Source of the DNA: Thermobacillus sp. ZCTH02-B1
GTDB taxonomy: Bacteria > Bacillota > Bacilli > Paenibacillales > Paenibacillaceae
Assembly (NCBI RefSeq): GCF_002159085.1
Contig: NZ_LZRU01000024.1
Location: 1-64,000, forward strand
Length of the DNA stretch: 64,000 bases
Reading direction: 5' to 3'
Translations under genes and position numbers: made by a program
Shown: one piece after another, positions 19,125-27,595 of the stretch
Layout of the letters: each line of letters begins with the position of its first letter
Numbering within the stretch: the first letter of the stretch is position 1
The notes under the pieces: model-generated
Database searches by the model: none
Seen by the model: the letters and a program-made list of their open reading frames with translations, nothing else
What the model was told of the DNA's origin: nothing

Positions 19125-20228
19125 CTACTCCTCCTTCACAAGCTCAAGATAGTCGAGCGGGTTCACGCTCTCCCCTTCCCTGGCGACCGCGAAATGCAGA
19201 TGCGGTCCGGTGCTCCGCCCCGTCGATCCGAGCGAGCCGATCCGTTCGTTCCGCTTCACGGCGTCGCCGGGTTCCACGTCGACGGACGACAGGTGGTAAT
19301 ACCGGCTGGTCAGCCCGTTCCGGTGGGCGATCACGACGTACCGGCCGCGGGTGTTGTCGATGCCGGCGTCTTCGACCGTTCCGTCGCCGGCTGCGTAGAC
19401 CGGATCGCCCGCCCGACCGGCGATGTCGATTCCGTCATGGAACACGATCTCCCCGGTAAACGGATCGCGGCGGTATCCCCAGGTCGACGTGATCCGGCGG
19501 GACCGGGTCGGCCAGGCGGAGGGCAGGGCGTCGGCTTCCATCCGCCTGAGCCGCTCCGCCTCGATCCGGCGCTCCATCGACCGTTCCAGCTCGTCAACCA
19601 TCCCCGTCAGCGCGCGCAAATCGGGATTGTCCGCGTGCATCATCCGGATCATCCGGGCGGCGGTCGCTTCCGGCGAGGCGGGACCGTCCGCGGTTCGATC
19701 CGGATCTTCCGGCCCGCGCGCGGATGCATCCGTTCCGCCGGGGCTGTCCGCAAATGCGCTTGCGCTTCCGGGGCCGTCCGCGGATGCGCCTGCACCGTCG
19801 GTCCTGTCCGGTCCGGCCGCGTTCTGCGCTGCATCCGTTTCCGGCGTCGCCGCATCTTCCCCTTCCCCGTACCGGTCGAAAAACCTCTCCAACCGCCGTT
19901 CCAGTTCCCGCAAGTCCTCCAGCCGCCGCTCGAGCGCCCCCTGCTGGTCGGACAGCGCCTGCATTTCCGCTTCCAGCGCGCGGATCCGTCCGTCCTTCGC
20001 CGCCATCGCTTCCCGGTGCCGGACGCTCTGCTCGGCCAGCTCCCGCCGAAGCGCGTCGAGCTGCCACGCGGCGCGAAGCTGCAGGGCGGCCAGCACGGCG
20101 GCGAACAGCAGGAGCAGCGCCGCGGGCGCCGCATAGACGACCCGCCGGCGGATCCGGAACTGGCGCACGCGCTGGTCGGGACCGCGCATGACGATCAGCG
20201 ACCACCGGATCGAATCCCTGTCCCTCAA
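19125..20228 (-). CDS. Membrane-anchored M23 peptidase with coiled coil
   Basis: The 367-residue protein has one N-terminal transmembrane helix (about 31-50) and a coiled coil (about 52-120). A Pro/Ala/Asp-rich disordered spacer with repeated DGPGSA/DGPASP-like units follows. The C-terminal M23 (LytM) domain has all catalytic residues: FHDGIDIAG (His and Asp zinc ligands) and GPHLHFAV (catalytic and zinc His). It should cleave peptide cross-links of peptidoglycan outside the membrane. A TTG at 20228 with GGGGGG upstream is taken as start; an ATG 13 codons later is possible. It is the first gene of an operon with the bactofilin. Confidence 0.88.
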   Translation of the reverse strand: MRDRDSIRWSLIVMRGPDQRVRQFRIRRRVVYAAPAALLLLFAAVLAALQLRAAWQLDALRRELAEQSVRHREAMAAKDGRIRALEAEMQALSDQQGALERRLEDLRELERRLERFFDRYGEGEDAATPETDAAQNAAGPDRTDGAGASADGPGSASAFADSPGGTDASARGPEDPDRTADGPASPEATAARMIRMMHADNPDLRALTGMVDELERSMERRIEAERLRRMEADALPSAWPTRSRRITSTWGYRRDPFTGEIVFHDGIDIAGRAGDPVYAAGDGTVEDAGIDNTRGRYVVIAHRNGLTSRYYHLSSVDVEPGDAVKRNERIGSLGSTGRSTGPHLHFAVAREGESVNPLDYLELVKEE

Positions 20229-20354
20229 GCCGCGGCGCCCCCCGTCCGGTGCTGGTGTGCTCGCTCACTAGTTATTTATTTCTGTCCGAAGGGAAACATG
20301 TCACGGGACAAGGGCATACTAGAGAGACGACCTGTCTGGAAAGGGGCGGTAGGC

Positions 20355-21857
20355 ATGGTCTGGCCGTGGCTGGCGGCGGCCGTCATCGTCTGGTGGGCGG
20401 AAGCCGTCGCCGTTCTCGCAGCGGAGCACCGGCGTCCGGAGCGCGCGGCGGCGTGGCTGCTGGTTCTGCTCGCGCTGCCGATCGTCGGCATCCTCCCGTT
20501 CCTGCTCAGCCGGGGGAAGGCCGGCGCCGGGGATGACGGGCCGGACGCAAGGGGAACGGGAGTCGCCGGGGCTAACGGATCCGGGTCCGGCGGGGGCGAG
20601 GGCGTCGGCGGGGCCGCCGCAGGCCGTCCCGGCCGGGGCGAAGGCGGCGGAAACGCCGGGGACCCGATGCCCGCGCGGCGCTCCGTGGCGGCAAACGACG
20701 ACTTTTCCGGGGACGGGCGGCTCGGACGGGCGCTGCGGGCGATTGCGAAAGCGCCGATCACCGGCTGCAACGGGGTGGAAATCCTGACGGACGGGGAAGC
20801 GGCGTTCCGGGAGATGTTCGCGATGATCGACAAGGCCGAGCATCACATCCACGCGGCCTTTTACATCCTGCGCGAAGACGGCGTCGGGCGCAGGTTCCGG
20901 GATGCGCTCATCCGCAAGGCGCGGGAAGGCGTGCAGGTGCGGCTCATCTACGACGGCATCGGCAGCCGGAAGCTGCGCCGGGCGTACCTCCGCGAACTGG
21001 AGGCGGCCGGCGTGCGCGCGCGCTGCTTCCTGCCGCCCGGAGCCGCGCTGCTGAGCCGCCGCATCAATCACCGCTACCACCGCAAAATCATCGTCGTCGA
21101 CGGCAAGTCCGGCTTTACGGGCGGCATCAACATCGGCGACGAATATTTGGGGATGGACAGGAAGCTCGGCTGCTGGCGCGACACGCACCTCAAGCTGGAG
21201 GGGGACGCCGTGTACGATCTGCAGAACGCATTTGTCCGCGACTGGAAGCTGGCGTCCGGCGAAACGCTGGACGATCCGGCCTACTGGCCGCCGCACGCCT
21301 GCACGTCGCGCGAACGGATGCAGATCGTCTCGTGCGGCCCGCACCCCGGCGGGGACGAGATCCACGACAGCCTGCTGGCCGCGATCGGCGCCGCGCGGGA
21401 ACGCGTCTGGATCGAGACGCCGTATTTCGTGCCGGATGAAGGTCTGAAATCGGCGTTGAGGATGGCGGCGCTCGGCGGTGTGGACGTGCGCCTGATCGTG
21501 CCCGGCGTCTCCGATTCGCGCCTCGTGCAGGCCGCGACGCTGTCCCACGCGGCGGACCTGGAGGAGGCCGGCGTCAAGGTGTACCGGTACCGGAAGGGGT
21601 TCATCCATGCGAAGGTGATGATCGTCGACCGGCTGCTCGCCTCGGTGGGCACGGCGAATCTGGACATGCGCAGCTTCTACAGCAACTACGAGCTGAACGC
21701 ACTGCTGTTCGACGGGAAGCCGATCGGGCGGCTGGAGGAAGATTTCCGGCAGGATCTCGCGGATTCGCGCGAGGCGACGGCGGAGGAGCTGCGCGGGACG
21801 TCGGCCGGCGCGCGGGCGGGCCGGGCGCTGGCGCGGCTGCTGTCGCCGCTGCTGTAA
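20355..21857 (+). CDS. cls: Cardiolipin synthase
   Basis: This phospholipase D-superfamily enzyme condenses two phosphatidylglycerols to cardiolipin. The 500-residue protein has two N-terminal transmembrane helices (MVWPWLAAAVIVWWAEAVAVL and AAAWLLVLLALPIVGILPFLL). Two HKD motifs follow: HRYHRKIIVVDGKSGFTGGINIGDEY and HAKVMIVDRLLASVGTANLDMRSF. Between helices and catalytic domain is a Gly-rich disordered linker of about 65 residues, longer than usual. The ATG at 20355 has GAAAGGGG upstream, and the hydrophobic helix begins immediately. Tandem repeats begin at the stop codon. Confidence 0.93.
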   Translation: MVWPWLAAAVIVWWAEAVAVLAAEHRRPERAAAWLLVLLALPIVGILPFLLSRGKAGAGDDGPDARGTGVAGANGSGSGGGEGVGGAAAGRPGRGEGGGNAGDPMPARRSVAANDDFSGDGRLGRALRAIAKAPITGCNGVEILTDGEAAFREMFAMIDKAEHHIHAAFYILREDGVGRRFRDALIRKAREGVQVRLIYDGIGSRKLRRAYLRELEAAGVRARCFLPPGAALLSRRINHRYHRKIIVVDGKSGFTGGINIGDEYLGMDRKLGCWRDTHLKLEGDAVYDLQNAFVRDWKLASGETLDDPAYWPPHACTSRERMQIVSCGPHPGGDEIHDSLLAAIGAARERVWIETPYFVPDEGLKSALRMAALGGVDVRLIVPGVSDSRLVQAATLSHAADLEEAGVKVYRYRKGFIHAKVMIVDRLLASVGTANLDMRSFYSNYELNALLFDGKPIGRLEEDFRQDLADSREATAEELRGTSAGARAGRALARLLSPLL

Positions 21858-21993
21858 GACCCGTCCGCATTCCGGGCTGCCCCTTTGCTGTGACGCCCGA
21901 CCGCAAACCGGGCTGCCGTCCCTTGCTGTGAAGCCCGGCCGCGACCCGGGCTGCCGCCTTGGGCCGTGACATCGGCCGCATCCCGTGTTTGCC
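21851..21993. repeat. Tandem ~37-bp imperfect repeats beginning at the cls stop codon
   Basis: Three clear copies of a unit beginning GCTGT(A/G)A start at 21851, 21887 and 21925, with a decayed fourth from about 21962. Each contains GCCCGNCCGC and CCGGGCTGCC. The array fills the whole gap between cls and the converging ligD-type polymerase gene. Confidence 0.7.
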
Positions 21994-21998
21994 CGTCT

Positions 21999-22901
21999 CT
22001 AACCGCCGCGGCGCCCGCGGATGAATTCGTAGATCGGCCGAAGGTTCTGGCGCGGCGTCCGTTCGAGCAGATCGCCGAGCCGCGCGAGGCGCGGGCCGAT
22101 CGTGTGCAGGTTGAAATCCTCGGGCCTGGCGTCCGCCCGCACCTCGTCCCATGTGAGCGGCGTCGAGACGGTCGCGGCCGGGCGGGCGCGGGGCGTGTAC
22201 GGCGCGGACAGCGTCTTGCCCGCCCAGTGCTGCAGATAGTCGAAGTAGATGCGGTCCCCGCGGTTCTTTTTCAGCCGTTCGATCGTGAACAGCTCCGGAT
22301 GTTTCCCGACCAGATACTCGCCGACGAACCGGCCGATGGCGCGCAACTCGTCGAAGGTGAGATCGGGCTCGACCGGCACGACGATCTGCACGCCCGTCGC
22401 GCCGGACGTCTTCGGCACGGACGCGACGCCGAGGGTTCGGAGCAGTTCTCCCGCCAGCCACGCCGCCTCCATGATGCGCGGCTCCTCTTCCCGCGACGGA
22501 TCGAGGTCGATCACCCATTCCGTCGGGCGCAGCGGCTCGCCGATCCGGTCGAACGAGGCGTGAAACTCGAGACAGGCGAGGTTGCCGAGCCAGATGAGCG
22601 TCGGCAGCGAGTCGAGCACGACATGGCGGACGCCGTTCCGCTCGGCGGTGCGCACGAAGGGGGGCAGCGGTTCGGGGGCGTACTTTTGATAGAAAGAGTC
22701 GCCGTGAATGCCGTTCGGATAGCGGATGACCGTCAGGTAGCGGCCTTCGCAGTGCCGGATGAGATACGGGGCGAGCTCCGCGAGCTTCTCCAGGTAGCGC
22801 AGCTTCGTGATGCCCGCCTCCGGCCAGAGCATCCGGTCCGGATTGCTGATCGTCAATTGTTCGCCCTGCACCGTGATCGTGCCCGACGGGGTGCTTGCCA
22901 T
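21999..22901 (-). CDS. ligD: LigD-type NHEJ polymerase (AEP primase family)
   Basis: This 300-residue protein corresponds to the polymerase domain of bacterial LigD, which fills gaps during non-homologous end joining. Family hallmarks are NPDRMLWPEAGITKLRYL near the N-terminus, EFHASFDRIGEPLRPTEWVIDLDPS carrying the metal-binding DxD, KTSGATGVQIVVPVEP, and RGDRIYFDYLQHWAGKTLSAPYTPRARPAATVSTPLTWDEV. No ligase or 3'-phosphoesterase domain is attached. GGGAGG lies eight bases before the ATG at 22901. It is divergent from a separate LigD-type ligase, and Ku lies 2 kb further on. Confidence 0.92.
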   Translation of the reverse strand: MASTPSGTITVQGEQLTISNPDRMLWPEAGITKLRYLEKLAELAPYLIRHCEGRYLTVIRYPNGIHGDSFYQKYAPEPLPPFVRTAERNGVRHVVLDSLPTLIWLGNLACLEFHASFDRIGEPLRPTEWVIDLDPSREEEPRIMEAAWLAGELLRTLGVASVPKTSGATGVQIVVPVEPDLTFDELRAIGRFVGEYLVGKHPELFTIERLKKNRGDRIYFDYLQHWAGKTLSAPYTPRARPAATVSTPLTWDEVRADARPEDFNLHTIGPRLARLGDLLERTPRQNLRPIYEFIRGRRGG

Positions 22902-23064
22902 GTGCCGAACCTCCCGTACCGCGGCCCGCGCTCCGGCTGCTGTCTCCGGCGGTGTTCGGGCCGTCTCAAATGGTTGCGTTGATTGGAAGCGTCCACGACG
23001 ATTGCGCCGTTGCGAGGAGTCGACGACCGACCGACGGACCAATGTTGGCAAGGAGGCCTTGCGC

Positions 23065-24030
23065 ATGGAACCGATCGTGCCGTTCGAGCCGGTCGCCGCG
23101 GAAGACATTCCGACGGGACCGCGATGGGTCGCCCAGATCAAATGGGACGGCGTGCGCATGCTCGTGTATTTCGACGGCGCCTCCACGAGGCTCGTGAACC
23201 GGAGGCTGCACGAGCGGACGATGCAATATCCCGAACTGGCCGACGCGCGCCGCTATCTCCGGGCGAAGTCGGCCATCCTCGACGGCGAAATCGTCGCCTT
23301 CGACGGCGGGAAGCCGTCGTTCCACGAGGTGATGCGCAGGGACGGCATTCGCAGCGCGCGCGCCGTGTCGGCCGCCGTCCGCGAAATCCCGGTCGCCTAC
23401 ATGGTGTTTGACATCCTGTATCTGGACGGCGAATGGGTGACCGGGCACAGCCTCGAGGAGCGGCAGCGGCTGCTCGGGCGCACGCTCGAACCCTGCGACA
23501 ACGTCCGGCTTGTCGAGAACGCGGCCGACGGCGCAAGGCTGTTCGAGGTCATGCGCGCGCACGGCATGGAAGGCATCGTCGTGAAGGATCTCGCCAGCAC
23601 CTACGCGATCGGCGGCAAGGACGGGCGCTGGCGCAAAATCAAGGTCAGGCGCGATCTGACGGCCGTCGTGGGCGGCGTCACGTATGACGGCGGGCTGGTG
23701 AACGCGCTGCTTCTCGGCCTGTACGACCGGCAGGGGCGCCTGCACTACATCGGCCACGCGGGATCGGGCCGGCTCACCGTTCGGGATCGGGCCGGGATCG
23801 CCGCCGCGGCGGAGCTGATCCGCTCGCCGGACTGCCCGTTCGCGGCGAAGCCGCCGCGCAGCGCCGGCGCAGTCTGGCTCCGGCCGCTGCTCACGGCGAA
23901 GGTCCGCTACCTCGAGTGGACGCCCGGCCGGACGCTCCGGCATCCCGTGATCGAGGCGGTCGGCACGGGACAGGCCGAAGCCTGCACGTTCGACCGGATC
24001 GACGACGCGGCCGATCCCGCGGCGGACTGA
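23065..24030 (+). CDS. ligD: ATP-dependent DNA ligase (LigD ligase-domain type)
   Basis: The ligase seals breaks using ATP. Motif I is AQIKWDGVRMLVY with the nucleotidylated lysine near residue 27. DGEIVAFDGGKPSF, EGIVVKDLAS and WRKIKVRRDL are motifs III/IIIa, IV and V. The C-terminal OB-fold shows VGGVTYDGGLVNALLLGLYDRQGRLHYIGHAGSG. The 321-residue length matches a ligase domain alone. AAGGAGG lies eight bases before the ATG. Together with the divergent polymerase and nearby Ku it makes a complete minimal NHEJ set, with LigD split into two proteins. Bacillus NHEJ genes act in spores; no clear SigG promoter was found here. Confidence 0.92.
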   Translation: MEPIVPFEPVAAEDIPTGPRWVAQIKWDGVRMLVYFDGASTRLVNRRLHERTMQYPELADARRYLRAKSAILDGEIVAFDGGKPSFHEVMRRDGIRSARAVSAAVREIPVAYMVFDILYLDGEWVTGHSLEERQRLLGRTLEPCDNVRLVENAADGARLFEVMRAHGMEGIVVKDLASTYAIGGKDGRWRKIKVRRDLTAVVGGVTYDGGLVNALLLGLYDRQGRLHYIGHAGSGRLTVRDRAGIAAAAELIRSPDCPFAAKPPRSAGAVWLRPLLTAKVRYLEWTPGRTLRHPVIEAVGTGQAEACTFDRIDDAADPAAD

Positions 24031-24117
24031 CCCCGGGGCGGTTTGAGCATGGCGCCGGACTGTGGTAACGTAAGAGCCAGGAGGATGGAGCTTCGGGTAC
24101 GAGGAGGCGACGCGGGC

Positions 24118-25029
24118 ATGACCTTCAGGGACCACGTTTTGCATAGCGCCGCTTTTCCGCCTTCCGGACGCGGGAGCGCCGTCCGGCCGGACGATCCGGC
24201 CGGATCGGGCCTGGCCCGCCGTTCCGGCACACTCGTGGACCGGTTGATCCACTACGGCCTGATCGTCTTCGGAAGTGTACTCGCGGCGGTCGGTCTGGAG
24301 TTGTTCCTGAGACCGAACGGGGTGGCGACCGGCGGCATCGCCGGCGCCTCGATCATCGCCGCGCATTTGACCGAGATGCAGCTCAGCCTCGTGCTGTTCC
24401 TGTTCAACCTGCCGTTTCTGCTCGGCCGGAAGGCCGCGAACCGGCGTCAGGCGCTGCGGATGCTGCTGCCGGTCGCGCTGATCGCGCTGTTCACGCACTA
24501 TCTGCATCCGGTGCCGGCGGTCTCCGACGATCCGCTGGCGGCCGCGCTGGGCGGCGGCACGTTCCTCGGCATCGGCATCGGCCTCATCCTGCGGCAGGGA
24601 AACTTTGACGAGCTCGCCGCGTCCGCGCCGCTTCGGCCGGCGTTTCGCCGGTTCGACGCCGGCGCCGCGATCTTTGCCGCGAATCTGGCCATCCTGCTGC
24701 TCGCCGGCTTCGTGTTCGGCGCGAACCAGGCGATCTATTCGATCATCGCGCACGTGCTGGCCTATTTCATGCTGGAGGCGGGGTATACCGGCATGTCCCC
24801 GGTCAAGCGGCTGCGCGTCCGCAGCGCCGTCCTTTCCCGGCTGCGGGAAGCCTCGGAACGGGAGCTCAGGGTCCGCTGGACCGGGGCGGACGACGGCGTG
24901 ACGGCGATCGTCGACGTCTACCGGCGTGACGTGAAGCCGCTGCGCGAACTGCTCGCCGCGCTCGACCCGGACGTCGAGATCGAAGGCGTCCGGTACGACA
25001 GGGCGAGGCGGCTCCGGCCGTTCGTCTGA
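24118..25029 (+). CDS. YitT family membrane protein
   Basis: A 303-residue protein with five or six hydrophobic helices. The family's first-helix motif is visible as FGSVLAAVGLELFLRPNGVATGGIAGASIIAAHL. The C-terminal soluble DUF2179-like part (TAIVDVYRRDVKPLRELLAALDPDVEIEGV) follows. It is more divergent than the second YitT copy at 27596 and has a longer, Arg/Pro-rich N-terminus. GAGGAGG precedes the ATG at 24118. The function of YitT proteins is not established. It sits between the NHEJ ligase and Ku and may be cotranscribed with the ligase. Confidence 0.8.
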   Translation: MTFRDHVLHSAAFPPSGRGSAVRPDDPAGSGLARRSGTLVDRLIHYGLIVFGSVLAAVGLELFLRPNGVATGGIAGASIIAAHLTEMQLSLVLFLFNLPFLLGRKAANRRQALRMLLPVALIALFTHYLHPVPAVSDDPLAAALGGGTFLGIGIGLILRQGNFDELAASAPLRPAFRRFDAGAAIFAANLAILLLAGFVFGANQAIYSIIAHVLAYFMLEAGYTGMSPVKRLRVRSAVLSRLREASERELRVRWTGADDGVTAIVDVYRRDVKPLRELLAALDPDVEIEGVRYDRARRLRPFV

Positions 25030-25067
25030 GGCCCGCCGCGCGGATTCAGCACCAACGCGGCCCGGGG

Positions 25068-25100
25068 ACCGGTTCCGGTTACGGGACCGGTTCTTTCTTT
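25068..25100 (+). terminator. Terminator after the yitT gene, overlapping the ku 3' end
   Basis: ACCGGTTCC pairs with GGGACCGGT around a six-base loop and is followed by TCTTTCTTT. The T-rich part lies inside the last codons of the converging ku gene. Confidence 0.55.
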
Positions 25101-26044
25101 GCGGCGGCGGCTCTGCGGCCGGAGCCTTTGGCGGCCTTGCCGGAGCCCTCCGCCCCGGCTGCCGCGCCGGCCGGTCCGGTCGCCTGCCCGTCCGTCGGCG
25201 ACGCGCCCGTTCCGGCAGCCTTCGCCTTTTTCGTCTCCGGCGGTTTCTCCGCCAATGGGGCGGGGCCGGCCTTCGCCGCGCCCGCCGCCTCGAGGCTCGC
25301 CTGGAGCGCCGCCATCAGGTCGATGATGTTCGTGCGCTCCCGCTCCGGCGCGACGTGCACCTCCTCGCCCGCGATTTTCGCCTGGATCGCCTCCATGAGC
25401 CGCTCCCGGTATTCGTCCCGGTACTTCTCCGGCTCGAACGGGCCGGTCAGATGGTCGATCAACAGCGTCGCCAGCTCGAGCTCTCGCTCGTTCACGATCG
25501 TCTGCTCCGGCAGCCCCGGCACCTGGGATACGGGCCTCACTTCGTCCGGCCAGGCGATCGTCTCGAGCACCAGACAGTTCCCGATGAACCGGACGGCCGC
25601 CAGGCTTCCCTTCGAGCGGATCGCGACGTTCGCGATGCCGATCCGCCCGGTCCGCTTCATCGCCTCGAGCAGCAGGCTGTACGCGCCCGCCCCCGCTTGA
25701 TCCGGTGCCAGATAGTACGATCGCTGGAAGTAGATCGGGTCGATCTCCCGCATGTCGACGAAGTCGAGGATGCGGATCGTCTTCGACGTCTCTTCCGCGA
25801 GCGCGTCCAGCTCCTCCTTTTCGAACAGCACGAAGCGTCCTTTTTCGTATTCGTATCCCTTCGCGATCTCATCGTTCGCCACTTCCTTGCCGCAGTTCCG
25901 GCACGTGCGCACGTAGGCGATCGGACCGCCGCATTCCCGGTGAATCATGCGCATCGCGATGTCGCGGTCCTCGACCGCGGCGAACATTTTGACCGGCACG
26001 TGCACAAGACCGAAGCTGATCGCGCCTTTCCACACCGTATGCAT
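25079..26044 (-). CDS. ku: Non-homologous end joining protein Ku
   Basis: Ku encircles broken DNA ends and recruits LigD. The 321-residue product begins with the canonical MHTVWKGAISFGLVHVPVKMF. It contains a CxxC pair (RTCRNCGKEV), and continues with YFQRSYYLAPDQAG and LLIDHLTGPFEPEKYRDEYRERL. After about residue 255 the core is followed by a Lys/Ala/Gly-rich tail ending RRAAAAKKEPVP, a type known to bind DNA in bacterial Ku proteins. GGGAGG precedes the ATG at 26044. It stands alone on the minus strand, separated from the polymerase and ligase by a YitT gene. Confidence 0.95.
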   Translation of the reverse strand: MHTVWKGAISFGLVHVPVKMFAAVEDRDIAMRMIHRECGGPIAYVRTCRNCGKEVANDEIAKGYEYEKGRFVLFEKEELDALAEETSKTIRILDFVDMREIDPIYFQRSYYLAPDQAGAGAYSLLLEAMKRTGRIGIANVAIRSKGSLAAVRFIGNCLVLETIAWPDEVRPVSQVPGLPEQTIVNERELELATLLIDHLTGPFEPEKYRDEYRERLMEAIQAKIAGEEVHVAPERERTNIIDLMAALQASLEAAGAAKAGPAPLAEKPPETKKAKAAGTGASPTDGQATGPAGAAAGAEGSGKAAKGSGRRAAAAKKEPVP

Positions 26045-26191
26045 GTTCGTCCCTCCCGCTTGTCTTGACCGCCGGAAAACCGGCCGCGTGAACCTCCTTC
26101 CCTGCCTTTCAGCGTGCCCATCATGCATGAAAACCAACCGCCCGGGGCATATTTTGTGCGAATCCCGCAGCGGATGGAGGGAGGTCAAGCG

Positions 26192-26389
26192 ATGGCGGAG
26201 CGGCCCGATGACCGGCGGAGCCGGACGGACGACGGCGACCATGAAGGCCGTGCCCAGGCGGAGATGGACATCGACCGCATGGTAAACGAGGGGCTCGGCG
26301 GCGGGTATGTGTCTCCCTTGAAGAACGGATGGATCGGCGACACGACGACGGACACGATGGAAAATCCGGAAGGAGGCGGATCGGAATGA
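26192..26389 (+). CDS. Small hypothetical protein (65 aa)
   Basis: The protein is short, acidic and hydrophilic: a charged N-terminus, then MDIDRMVNEGLGGGYVSPLKNGWIGDTTTDTM. I do not recognise a named family. It is supported by GGAGGGAGG before the ATG, and its stop codon overlaps the start of the deacetylase gene in an ATGA arrangement, showing translational coupling. It may act with that lipoprotein enzyme, but this is only inference from position. Confidence 0.6.
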   Translation: MAERPDDRRSRTDDGDHEGRAQAEMDIDRMVNEGLGGGYVSPLKNGWIGDTTTDTMENPEGGGSE

Positions 26390-27330
26390 ACCGGATCCTC
26401 GATGGTTTCGGACGCTTTCGGCGGCCTTCGCGGCTCTTCAGGATGTCCGGCCTGTCCATCCTGACGGCACTGGTGCTGATCTCCGGCTGCGCGGGGATGA
26501 ACGGCGCCGGCGGGAAGGGGGATGGCAAGAACGGCGGCGTCACCGCGAAACAGGCCGACGGCGGGGGAGTCCGCAAGGCGCAGAACGCGGGTGACGGCGT
26601 CGGCGTCCGCCCGCGGGCGCAGAACGACACGCCGGACCTTGCGGACGGACCGGAGCGGAAGCATCGCGAGCCGAAGCCGATGACGCTGGCCGACCTGCGC
26701 GCGAAATATCCGAGCTGGTTCGTGATTTCGGGCCCCGGAGACAGGCGCGAAGTGGCGCTCACGTTCGACGACGCGCCGGACGACGTGTTCACGCCGATGG
26801 TGCTGGACGTGCTCAAGCGCGAAGGCGTGAAGGCGACGTTCTTCTGCGTCGGCAACCGGATCGAGAAACATCCGGACGTGATGCGGCGGATCGTCGCGGA
26901 GGGCCATGTCGTCGGCAATCATTCCTACAGCCACGCCAATCTGCCGAAGCTGTCGGACGAGAAATTCCGCGAGGAGATCCGCAAGACGGACGAGCTGATC
27001 CGGAAATTCACCGGATACACGCCGAGCTTCGTCCGCGCGCCGTACGGCAACATCACGGAAGAGCAGATCAAATGGCTCGCGAGCCAGAAGCGCAAAATCG
27101 TCGGCTGGAACGTCGACTCGCTCGACTGGAAGTCGCTGAGCCGCGACGAGGTCGCGACGAACATCCTCGCGCACGTGAAGCCCGGCGCGATCATCCTGCA
27201 GCACTCGGCCGGCGGCGTCGGGGAAGATCTGACCGGCACGGTCGAAGCGCTGCCCGAGGTAATCCGGAAGCTGCGGGCGGACGGCGTGGAATTCGTGACG
27301 GTCGCGCGGATGCTGGGCATCCCGCAATAG
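26386..27330 (+). CDS. Polysaccharide deacetylase lipoprotein (NodB domain)
   Basis: This secreted metal-dependent N-deacetylase acts on cell-wall or other N-acetylated polysaccharides. The 314-residue protein has a lipoprotein signal peptide with lipobox LISGC and a Gly/Lys-rich spacer. The NodB domain from about residue 120 has motif 1 LTFDDAPD (Asp pair), motif 2 HSYSH (metal His pair), motif 3 RAPYGN, motif 4 GWNVDSLDW and motif 5 ILQHSAGG, so it should be active. GGAAGGAGG precedes the ATG. It is the second gene of a two-gene unit and is followed by tandem repeats and a terminator. PdaA/PdaB-type spore roles are possible but undecided. Confidence 0.9.
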   Translation: MNRILDGFGRFRRPSRLFRMSGLSILTALVLISGCAGMNGAGGKGDGKNGGVTAKQADGGGVRKAQNAGDGVGVRPRAQNDTPDLADGPERKHREPKPMTLADLRAKYPSWFVISGPGDRREVALTFDDAPDDVFTPMVLDVLKREGVKATFFCVGNRIEKHPDVMRRIVAEGHVVGNHSYSHANLPKLSDEKFREEIRKTDELIRKFTGYTPSFVRAPYGNITEEQIKWLASQKRKIVGWNVDSLDWKSLSRDEVATNILAHVKPGAIILQHSAGGVGEDLTGTVEALPEVIRKLRADGVEFVTVARMLGIPQ

Positions 27331-27370
27331 GCCCGGGATGCGGGCGCCGGCCTTTCCGCGGCTGTGGGGA

Positions 27371-27470
27371 GGCGGGAACGCGGAAGGCCCGGCATTCCGG
27401 GGCGTCGGGGAAGCCGGGAACGCGGCGACCGGGCATTGTGTCCGGCGGAAAAGTCGGGAACGCAGGGTCC
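27371..27470. repeat. Three imperfect ~41-bp repeats after the deacetylase gene
   Basis: CGGGAACGC recurs at 27373, 27415 and 27455, each time within a GGGGAAGCCGGGAACGCGG-like context followed by CCGGGCATT or its remnant. The array lies between the stop codon and the terminator. Confidence 0.55.
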
Positions 27471-27471
27471 G

Positions 27472-27518
27472 AAGCCGGAAACGGTCCGGGCGGCGGCTCC
27501 CGGCTTTCTCTTTTTTTC
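27472..27518 (+). terminator. Rho-independent terminator after the deacetylase operon
   Basis: AAGCCGG (27472-27478) pairs with CCGGCTT (27499-27505), with further GC pairing inside, followed by CTCTTTTTTT. Confidence 0.75.
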
Positions 27519-27595
27519 TCCACGGCAAAAAGTTAAAATAAAATCACGGAAATTCATTGATTTGTCCCATTCGCCGTGGAAGGGAAGACGCCGAA

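Noticed and set aside
22902..23064. SigG promoter for the NHEJ genes
   Set aside because: The B. subtilis genes are forespore-expressed, but no TGAATA-17-CATACTA arrangement was found between the divergent polymerase and ligase genes or before ku.
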